Source of the DNA: WVWW01 sp041568335
GTDB lineage: Bacteria > Acidobacteriota > Polarisedimenticolia > Polarisedimenticolales > Polarisedimenticolaceae
DNA length: 5,035 bases
NCBI GenBank assembly: GCA_041568335.1
Contig: JBFFZZ010000237.1
Coordinates: 1-5,035 of the forward strand
Direction: 5' to 3'
Shown one piece after another: positions 1-5,035 of the stretch. Within the stretch, counting starts at the first letter, position 1. Every line of letters begins with the position of its first letter. The notes beneath the pieces are model-generated. The model was not told where the DNA came from, did not search any database, and worked only from the letters and a program-made list of their open reading frames with translations. Both the position numbers and the translations under genes were made by a program.

Positions 1-2
1 GG

Positions 3-2633
3 TTGGACCTGAGCGCGAGCGACGGAGCCGATCCGACGGACCCCGAGACCGTTCGGAGAACGATGATCGATGCCTTCCTCACGGCCGGCGCGGCGGATGT
101 GGACGGGATGCCCCACTGGGTGAGCGGTGACGATTCGGCGCGGGCCGCCTTGACGAGGGTCGCCGTCGAGGCGCTCGAATCCGCGCGCCCGGCGCCGGCA
201 CCGGGCGTCTCACCAAAACATCGGTCGCCGCCCCGCATGCCCGCCGTGGAGGAGCGCGATGACCCGGGGTGGCGCGCCGCGGTGCGCCACTTTCACCTGA
301 CCGGTGAGGGCGCACACTCCGCGGCCGAACCGACGTCGGCGGAACCGCTTCGTCCGTTCGTCCTCGAGGCGCTCGACACCACGTCACACCGGGACGACCA
401 ATACCCGATTTTCGTCGATGCGGGCACCGACCCGGAGGAGGCCGTGGCCGTCCCGTTCGAGCGATGGGTGAGCCGGGCGCTGGACCGGCTCGAAAGCGAG
501 AACGAGGGGACGGAGATCGTGACCCCGCACCTCGACAGGTTGTGCGCGGCGGCGGGGAAGATCCTGTCACGCGTGACGGGCCCCGTGGAGCCGAGCGCGG
601 CCCTGATGGAGATCGCACGCGAGTTCGAACGAGGGTTCGACCTCAGTGCCGCGGCCCGCTCCACCCTCCATGCGGAAACCGAGCGCCTCCGCGGAAGGCT
701 CGCCGTGGTGTCTCCGGAGTCCGGTCTGATCGATCTCGACGAGCGCACGCTGGCCTACCTGCACACGTCGACGATCCGGCAGGGGCGCCGGCGGCGCCGC
801 GAAGAGCTGCTCGACGAGACCCGCTCGCTCACCCGACGCCTGGAGGAGCTGATCTCGATCGACGACGGGCACGCCCCTGAACGGGTGTCGGCGGAGTCGG
901 TCGAGTCCTCGCTCGGGGCGCACGCCGCCGATTTGCTCGATCCGGAAAAGCTGGCCGAGAGCATCCGCAGGCAACGCGGCCCTCGACGTCTCGACAAGTC
1001 CCGGCGGCTGCGCATCGAACGCGCGCTCGCAACCCTGCGCGCGGGATTCGGCGAAGACGTGGACACGGACGTGATCCTCGTCCGGCCCGAATCGGATCCG
1101 ACGTTCGAGGACCTTCCCGGCGTCCACGAGGTGATTCATCCTCGCGGGCTCGGGACGGCGATCGGCATGTTCGACGGTCTTGCGGCGCGATTCACGGAGC
1201 TTTTCCGTGCGCTTCGCATCGCGCGGCTCGAGATCGACGGGGCTTACGATCCGCACCTCCACGACGATCCGCTGTCCCGACTCGACTGGCAGGGGCTTCT
1301 CGACGACGAGCTGCTTGTCTTGCCCCGGCTGGTGGTGCTCGAAACCGACGCGCGATTGCGTGGCGCCGGGTTGGGCGCTCTTTCGGAGCTGCTTCGCTCG
1401 GGCCGGCCGGTGCACGTCCTCGTTGCCCAAACCACGTCGGATTTTCGTCTCGCGGAGAGCTGGCAAGGTCTGTCGGGGTTCCATCCCGGTCTGGGTTACC
1501 TTGCCGTTGCCCACCGCGAGGCCTTCGTGGTCGAATCGTCTCTCGCACGCCCCGACCGTCTGGTGCGTGACCTGAAGCGGATGGCCGGCTCGCTTCGCCC
1601 CGGGGTGGCTTTCGTGGCCGTCCCGGTCCGCCACACCGGCGTTCCGGTGTGGACGCAGCTGCTCGCCGCCGAGCAGGGACGGGTGATCCCCTATTTCACC
1701 TATGACCCCGAGGCGGGTTCGAGCTGGGCCGACTGTCTCGATCTGCGGGGCAACCCGCAACCTGGACTCCCCTGGCCCGTGCACGGTGCGCCTCACCTCG
1801 ACACGGAGGGCCACGAGACGCTGCTCGAGCAGCGTTTCAGCTTCGCTCATGCCGTGGCGCTGGATCCGGCCTACCGGGATCATTTCCGCATCCTCCCGGA
1901 AGAAGCGTGGTCACCGGAACAACTGGAGCTCGCCGACTACCTGACGGCGCCGCTCGGAGTCGCGGCACGCAAGATCCCGTTCATCTGGGTGGTGCGCGAG
2001 AATCGCCTCGCCCGTGCGGTGATCACTCGCGAGCTCGCCTATGCGACCCGCGACCGGCTCCGCGCCTGGCGCATCCTGCAACAACTGGCGGCACCGGGTG
2101 AAGACGCCCGACCGCCGTTGGAAACGACCACGATCGCCGAACCGCCAGCGGACGAGCCCGTTGCGTCTGTGGAGGAGGCCGGTGACGCCAACGAGCTCGA
2201 GAAGGCCCGCGCTGAAGCTGTCCGTGCAGCCATGGAGCGGCTCGCCCGCCGTTTGGTCGGTGTCGATGACATCCCGGTGTCGACCGCGCTTCCCGCCCTC
2301 GATCCCGCTGCGGCGAACGCCGCCGCGGGAGGCATCACGGATACCGGCGAACCGGACGCGGCGGAAGCCGAAGCGGTCTCGATCATCGAGGAGGCGTACA
2401 TCGACACGGCCCTCTGTACCTCCTGCGCCGATTGCATCAACATCAACCCGCAACTTTTCCGGTACGACGAGAACAAGCAGGCGTTCATCACCGACGTGAA
2501 GCTCGGCACCTACGCCCAGCTCGTGAAAGCCGCCGAAAAGTGCCCGGCTCGGTGTATCCACCCCGGCCTCCCGGTGGCCGGCGACAGGACCGCGAGCGAT
2601 GCGCTCGTCTCGCGAGCGGCGAAGTTCAACTAG
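3..2633 (+). CDS. 2-oxoacid:ferredoxin oxidoreductase-like protein with C-terminal [4Fe-4S] ferredoxin domain (5' end probably missing)
   Basis: The frame is open to the left edge and ends at TAG 2631-2633. The first in-window codon, TTG at 3, could be a start, but no upstream sequence can confirm it, so the 876 residues are probably a C-terminal part; residues below count from that TTG. Residues 1-240 are unrecognised. About 245-290 is charged and helical, with an R262-R266 run, possibly coiled coil. About 384-600 resembles the thiamine-pyrophosphate (beta) domain of pyruvate:ferredoxin oxidoreductase: a stretch ending RSGRPVHVLVAQT (465-477), then GLGYLAVAHREAFVVESS (about 497-514), then GNPQP (583-587). 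The usual GDG reads TDA (448-450) and the NTGGQ stretch is absent. An Ala/Glu/Pro-rich linker (about 690-795) leads to a ferredoxin domain with C805, C808, C811 and C847-Pro, plus an extra C851. By family it would move electrons in 2-oxoacid metabolism in the cytoplasm. The ferredoxin call is strong; the oxidoreductase relationship is moderate and from memory of the family, and catalytic activity is doubtful. Confidence 0.72.
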   Translation: MDLSASDGADPTDPETVRRTMIDAFLTAGAADVDGMPHWVSGDDSARAALTRVAVEALESARPAPAPGVSPKHRSPPRMPAVEERDDPGWRAAVRHFHLTGEGAHSAAEPTSAEPLRPFVLEALDTTSHRDDQYPIFVDAGTDPEEAVAVPFERWVSRALDRLESENEGTEIVTPHLDRLCAAAGKILSRVTGPVEPSAALMEIAREFERGFDLSAAARSTLHAETERLRGRLAVVSPESGLIDLDERTLAYLHTSTIRQGRRRRREELLDETRSLTRRLEELISIDDGHAPERVSAESVESSLGAHAADLLDPEKLAESIRRQRGPRRLDKSRRLRIERALATLRAGFGEDVDTDVILVRPESDPTFEDLPGVHEVIHPRGLGTAIGMFDGLAARFTELFRALRIARLEIDGAYDPHLHDDPLSRLDWQGLLDDELLVLPRLVVLETDARLRGAGLGALSELLRSGRPVHVLVAQTTSDFRLAESWQGLSGFHPGLGYLAVAHREAFVVESSLARPDRLVRDLKRMAGSLRPGVAFVAVPVRHTGVPVWTQLLAAEQGRVIPYFTYDPEAGSSWADCLDLRGNPQPGLPWPVHGAPHLDTEGHETLLEQRFSFAHAVALDPAYRDHFRILPEEAWSPEQLELADYLTAPLGVAARKIPFIWVVRENRLARAVITRELAYATRDRLRAWRILQQLAAPGEDARPPLETTTIAEPPADEPVASVEEAGDANELEKARAEAVRAAMERLARRLVGVDDIPVSTALPALDPAAANAAAGGITDTGEPDAAEAEAVSIIEEAYIDTALCTSCADCININPQLFRYDENKQAFITDVKLGTYAQLVKAAEKCPARCIHPGLPVAGDRTASDALVSRAAKFN
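2415..2555 (+). other. Monocluster [4Fe-4S] ferredoxin domain at the C-terminus of the upstream protein
   Basis: This stretch encodes CTSCADC (C805, C808, C811), 35 intervening residues, and then CPARC (C847, C851). The pattern CxxCxxC followed far downstream by Cys-Pro is that of single [4Fe-4S] ferredoxins such as those of Desulfovibrio and Bacillus. The first three cysteines and C847 would be the four cluster ligands. C851 is a fifth cysteine without an assigned role. The acidic residues around it are usual for a ferredoxin. The domain is fused to the large protein rather than separately encoded, which suggests it passes electrons to or from that protein's own active site or partner. Confidence 0.85.
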
Positions 2634-2650
2634 CCGCACCGGGAAACGAT

Positions 2651-2679
2651 TCTCCATCAAGACGCCGACCCGGTATACT
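2651..2679 (+). promoter_or_regulatory. Possible promoter for the FAD-linked oxidase gene
   Basis: TATACT at 2674-2679 matches five of six bases of the sigma-70 -10 consensus and stands out in a G+C-rich gap. A weak -35-like TCTCCA lies 17 bases upstream (2651-2656). The -10 lies 45 bases before the start codon, giving a short leader. It overlaps a small dyad, ATAC-TCGC-GTAT (2675-2686), that could be a protein-binding site. The -35 is poor, so this is a tentative call from sequence alone. Confidence 0.35.
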
Positions 2680-2703
2680 CGCGTATCCACACGGAATCGA
2701 GAC

Positions 2704-2712
2704 GAAGGGGGG
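2704..2712 (+). promoter_or_regulatory. Ribosome binding site deciding the ATG at 2719
   Basis: The purine-rich GAAGGGGGG lies six bases before ATG 2719. It supports this start over in-frame upstream codons back to 2599, which lie inside or just after the preceding gene and have no comparable site. The protein from 2719 also begins where flavin-oxidase similarity would be expected to start. Confidence 0.7.
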
Positions 2713-2718
2713 CTGAAC

Positions 2719-4077
2719 ATGGGAAACGGGAATCTCGCCGGTGCGATCCGCTCCGGTTTTCACGGCAAGCTGATCGCGCCCGGCGACGGGGGATACGACG
2801 AGGCACGCAAGGTCTGGAACGGCATGATCGACAAGCGACCTGCGCTCATCGCGCAGTGCGAGACGACATCGGATGTCGTGGCGGTGGTCGGACTTGCCCG
2901 CGACAAGGGACTTCCGCTGGCGGTTCGCGGCGGCGCGCACAACGTCGCCGGGAACGCCGTCTGTGACGACGGCGTGGTGATCGATTTGCGGTCGATGAAA
3001 CGTTGCGATGTGGATGTCGAGGCACGCATCGCGCGGGCCGAGGGCGGCCTGACCTGGCACGAGTACGATGCGGCGACCCAGAAGCACGGGCTGGCCTCAC
3101 CCGGGGGAGCGATCTCATCGACCGGGATCGCCGGGCTCACGCTGGGCGGGGGTTTCGGCTGGCTCTCGCGGTCTTACGGTCTCGTTTGCGATCACGTGGT
3201 TTCCGCTGAAGTCGTGACCGCCGGCGGTGACGTGCTGACCGTCAGCGCCGACGAGAACTCGGACCTCTACTGGGCTATCCGCGGCGGTGGTGGCAACTTC
3301 GGCGTCGTGACGCGGTTCGACTACCGGCTTCACGAGGTCGGTGAGCTGTACGCCGGCCTGATCCTCTACCCGCGCAGCGAGGCGCACGCGTTCCTGCGTA
3401 TGTTCGCGGACCTCACCGCCTCGGCCCCCGACGAGCTGTCGACGATGGCCGCCATGCTGTGCGCCCCCGACGGTACGCCGGTCGTCGGCCAGTTTTCCGT
3501 CTATCACGGCCCTGCCGAGGAGGGTGAGAAGGTACTCGATCCGGTCCGTTCTTTGGGCACGCCGATCGTCGATGATGTCGCGATGAAGCCGTACACGATC
3601 GTGCAGCAGGCGTTCGACGACGGCTTCCCGTCGGGCAACCGCAACTACTGGAAGGCCAACTACATCACGAAGGTCGACCACGCATGCATCGATGTCCTGG
3701 TCGAGCACGCGAACGCCGCCCCGTCGCCGATGTGCGTCGTCGGCCTCGAGCACATGATGGGCGGGGCCGTCTCCCGCATCCCGGCGGAGGACACGGCGTT
3801 CGGTCATCGTGAGGCCGAATACAACCTGCTGATCCTCGGCATGCACGACGACCCCGGACTGGACGACGCGGTCCGGGACTGGGCCCGGGGGTACTCCGCC
3901 GCCGTTCAGCCCTTCTCGACCGGTGGCGTGTACGTGAACTACATGACCGACGACGAACCGGATCGGATCGGTGCGGCCTACGGCTCCAAACACTACGAGC
4001 GGCTCGCATCGATCAAGAAAAAGTACGACCCCGATAATCTTTTCCGCCTGAACCAGAACATCGTCCCCGTGAGCTGA
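2719..4077 (+). CDS. FAD-linked oxidase, berberine-bridge-enzyme-like (BBE) family
   Basis: This complete gene encodes 452 residues, a normal length for bacterial FAD-binding oxidases of the PCMH/BBE type. The N-terminal FAD domain (about 42-210) shows RGGAH (70-74), in which H74 is the expected covalent FAD attachment. It also has a glycine-rich GIAGLTLGGGFGW stretch (about 136-148) and WAIRGGGGNFGVV (185-197). The C-terminal BBE segment begins near YVNYM (405-409) and ends with YDPDNLFRLNQNIVP. Such enzymes use FAD to oxidise a sugar, alcohol, alkaloid or polyketide-like substrate, usually returning electrons to O2; the substrate cannot be read from the sequence. Bicovalent members have a Cys where this protein has Ile132, so a single histidyl link is expected. 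There is no signal peptide, so it is probably cytoplasmic. It has its own Shine-Dalgarno and lies 85 bases after the preceding gene. The family call is firm; function is open. Confidence 0.93.
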   Translation: MGNGNLAGAIRSGFHGKLIAPGDGGYDEARKVWNGMIDKRPALIAQCETTSDVVAVVGLARDKGLPLAVRGGAHNVAGNAVCDDGVVIDLRSMKRCDVDVEARIARAEGGLTWHEYDAATQKHGLASPGGAISSTGIAGLTLGGGFGWLSRSYGLVCDHVVSAEVVTAGGDVLTVSADENSDLYWAIRGGGGNFGVVTRFDYRLHEVGELYAGLILYPRSEAHAFLRMFADLTASAPDELSTMAAMLCAPDGTPVVGQFSVYHGPAEEGEKVLDPVRSLGTPIVDDVAMKPYTIVQQAFDDGFPSGNRNYWKANYITKVDHACIDVLVEHANAAPSPMCVVGLEHMMGGAVSRIPAEDTAFGHREAEYNLLILGMHDDPGLDDAVRDWARGYSAAVQPFSTGGVYVNYMTDDEPDRIGAAYGSKHYERLASIKKKYDPDNLFRLNQNIVPVS

Positions 4078-4098
4078 CTCCTGCGCGACGCGGCGTCC

Positions 4099-4156
4099 TT
4101 TACTCGCGTTATTTGAACTATTGTCGATCCTGACGCCTTGCTGCGGTAAACTCACG
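4099..4156 (+). promoter_or_regulatory. Possible promoter region for the haem lipoprotein gene
   Basis: The 103-base gap after the oxidase gene contains TAAACT (4147-4152), a -10-like sequence 34 bases before the ATG. A -35-like TTGTCG lies at 4121-4126, but the 20-base spacer is longer than usual. A second TTTACT (4099-4104) lies further up. Both sit inside copies of TWWACTCRCG, which also occurs at the proposed promoter of the preceding gene. The call is tentative. Confidence 0.3.
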
Positions 4157-4166
4157 CCGTTAAAAA

Positions 4167-4176
4167 GGGGGAGGAA
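4167..4176 (+). promoter_or_regulatory. Ribosome binding site deciding the ATG at 4181
   Basis: GGGGGAGGAA contains GGAGG (4170-4174), six bases before ATG 4181 and just after an A-rich run. It is the best Shine-Dalgarno match in the window. It favours ATG 4181 over the in-frame ATG at 4190, and the resulting N-terminus is a plausible lipoprotein signal. Confidence 0.8.
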
Positions 4177-4180
4177 CGCC

Positions 4181-4243
4181 ATGACCTGGATGTCTCGTTC
4201 TCGCTGCCCGGTCCTTCTTACGGGTGTCGTCCTGCTCGGTTGC
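4181..4243 (+). other. Lipoprotein signal peptide with lipobox LLGC
   Basis: The first 21 codons encode a short N-region with Arg6 and Arg8, a hydrophobic run (VLLTGVVLLG) and Cys21 followed by Ser-Gly. Leu-Leu-Gly-Cys fits the signal peptidase II lipobox, although Leu at -2 is less common than Ala, Ser or Thr. The residue after the cysteine is Ser, not Asp, so under the enterobacterial rule the protein would go to the outer membrane; this rule may not hold in this organism. C9 lies in the N-region and is not a candidate lipid site. Confidence 0.75.
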
Positions 4244-5035
4244 TCCGGTGTCGTTGATACGGATGAGCTACCCACCGTCGACCTCTCCGGGGGACCGGCA
4301 TTCCCGCTCGACGCGCACCTCGAATCGTCGGCCATCGCGGCGGGCGAGTACACCTTCGAAGAGCTGTTCGAAGCCGGCCGCCAGCTGTTCCACACGCCCT
4401 ACAACGGGCTGGACGGCGTCGGTATCTCGCGGCTGCCCGACGGGTCGCCGTTGCACCGCTTCAGCGTGCCGCCGACGGGCGGCATGGGCGGCGGCATGGT
4501 GTCGTCGCAGTCCTGCATCGAGTGCCACAACTTCCCGGCCGCGGCGGCGGCGGGACTGGCGTCGACCAACCGCGCCGGCGACTCGAACAAGGACGGGATG
4601 CCGCCGTTCTTCCAGCGCTCGACGACGTCGTTGTGGGGCAACGGTGTCGTCCAGCTGCTGGCCCAGGAGATCACGGAAGAGCTGCAGGCGATCCGGGACG
4701 AGGCCATTGCGGCGGCCAAGGGGGCACCGGGGAGCGCGATCGAGCGCGCGCTGGTGTCGAAGGGGATCTCCTACGGCAAGATAGCGGCGACCGCGAACGC
4801 ATCGGGCGAGACCGCGCTCGACCTCTCGGGTCTGGAGGGGATCGACGTCGATCTGGTGGTGCGTCCCCTGCTCTGGAAGGGCCTCGCCCCCGCCGTCCGG
4901 GTCGTCACGGTCGGCGCCGCCGCCGGCTTGATGGGGATGCCGGCGGAAGAGGCGGTCTGGTTCCCGCCACCCGGCAAGGAGTACCACCCGGATCCCGACG
5001 GTGACGGCGTGGAACGGGAGTTCTCCGTCGGCGAC
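4181..5035 (+). CDS. Haem c-binding lipoprotein, di-haem oxidoreductase / cytochrome-c-peroxidase-like (3' end missing)
   Basis: The frame runs from ATG 4181 through the right edge without a stop, giving 285 residues. Residues 1-21 form a signal: basic start, hydrophobic core, then the lipobox-like LLGC ending at C21, so the mature protein is probably lipid-anchored in the envelope. CIECH (112-116) is a CxxCH covalent haem c site with H116 as axial ligand. Before it lies a Gly/Met-rich loop, GGMGGGM (100-106). After it come TTSLWGNG (148-155) and a helix, QLLAQEITEELQAIRDEA (158-175). The visible part ends with DPDGDGVEREFSVGD. This resembles the DUF1111-type di-haem oxidoreductases and related peroxidase-like proteins, where a second CxxCH lies further on; here it would be past the edge. 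The likely role is periplasmic electron transfer or peroxide/thiol chemistry. The cytochrome and lipoprotein calls are good; the exact family is from memory and less sure. Confidence 0.8.
   Translation, partial: MTWMSRSRCPVLLTGVVLLGCSGVVDTDELPTVDLSGGPAFPLDAHLESSAIAAGEYTFEELFEAGRQLFHTPYNGLDGVGISRLPDGSPLHRFSVPPTGGMGGGMVSSQSCIECHNFPAAAAAGLASTNRAGDSNKDGMPPFFQRSTTSLWGNGVVQLLAQEITEELQAIRDEAIAAAKGAPGSAIERALVSKGISYGKIAATANASGETALDLSGLEGIDVDLVVRPLLWKGLAPAVRVVTVGAAAGLMGMPAEEAVWFPPPGKEYHPDPDGDGVEREFSVGD

Noticed and set aside
567..1883. Long open frame on the - strand (438 codons) antisense to the first gene
   Set aside because: Its translation is Arg/Gly/His-rich with no recognisable motif, and it mirrors the codon bias of the + strand gene, as expected in G+C-rich DNA.
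2599..2718. N-terminal extension of the flavin oxidase to an upstream in-frame start at 2599
   Set aside because: It would overlap the end of the preceding gene, lacks a ribosome binding site, and adds 40 basic, low-complexity residues. ATG 2719 has a strong site.
1911..2720. Open frame on the - strand across the ferredoxin domain
   Set aside because: The + strand encodes a clear cysteine motif in the same place; the antisense translation is Arg/Gly/Val-rich and shows no domain.
4087..4097. Dyad GACGC-G-GCGTC followed by TTT, as a terminator after the flavin oxidase
   Set aside because: A one-base loop cannot form a hairpin, and the T run is only three bases long. It could at most be a small protein-binding palindrome.
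3115..4395. Long open frame on the - strand (426 codons) covering the flavin oxidase and the following gap
   Set aside because: The + strand frame here has unmistakable FAD/BBE motifs, and the antisense product is low-complexity and motif-free. It also runs through an intergenic gap into the next gene.
4224..4784. Open frame on the + strand in another frame within the haem lipoprotein gene
   Set aside because: The product is dominated by Arg/Ser/Pro, typical of a shifted frame, while the frame from 4181 has a signal peptide, CxxCH and a strong Shine-Dalgarno.

Overview
The window is G+C-rich bacterial DNA, roughly two thirds G+C by eye, with strong G/C preference at third codon positions. 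Three genes lie head to tail on the + strand, and the first and last are cut by the window edges. The last gene begins with a lipoprotein signal and carries a c-type haem motif, which suggests a Gram-negative-type envelope. A high-GC lineage such as Myxococcota, Gemmatimonadota, Acidobacteriota or Planctomycetota would fit, but nothing here fixes the phylum.

Layout: (1) From the left edge to 2633 is a long open frame, probably the C-terminal part of a still larger protein. It contains a region resembling the beta (thiamine-pyrophosphate) domain of pyruvate/2-oxoacid:ferredoxin oxidoreductases, an Ala/Glu/Pro-rich linker, and a C-terminal single-cluster [4Fe-4S] ferredoxin domain. The expected cofactor-binding residues of the beta-like domain look eroded. 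(2) An 85-base gap (2634-2718) holds a possible promoter and a strong Shine-Dalgarno sequence. (3) 2719-4077 encodes a complete 452-residue FAD-linked oxidase of the berberine-bridge-enzyme-like family, probably cytoplasmic and with flavin attached through one histidine. (4) A 103-base gap (4078-4180) holds a second possible promoter and Shine-Dalgarno sequence. (5) 4181 to the right edge encodes the first 285 residues of an exported lipoprotein with one CxxCH haem site. It most resembles the di-haem oxidoreductase / cytochrome-c-peroxidase-like proteins.

All three products are redox proteins with different cofactors (Fe-S, flavin, haem c). No shared pathway can be demonstrated. The gaps with their own promoter-like and ribosome-binding sequences suggest separate transcription units rather than one tight operon. 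The points most worth a second look are the degenerate beta-like domain fused to a ferredoxin, and a short sequence (TWWACTCRCG) that recurs in both intergenic gaps. No RNA gene, CRISPR array, insertion sequence or convincing terminator was seen.
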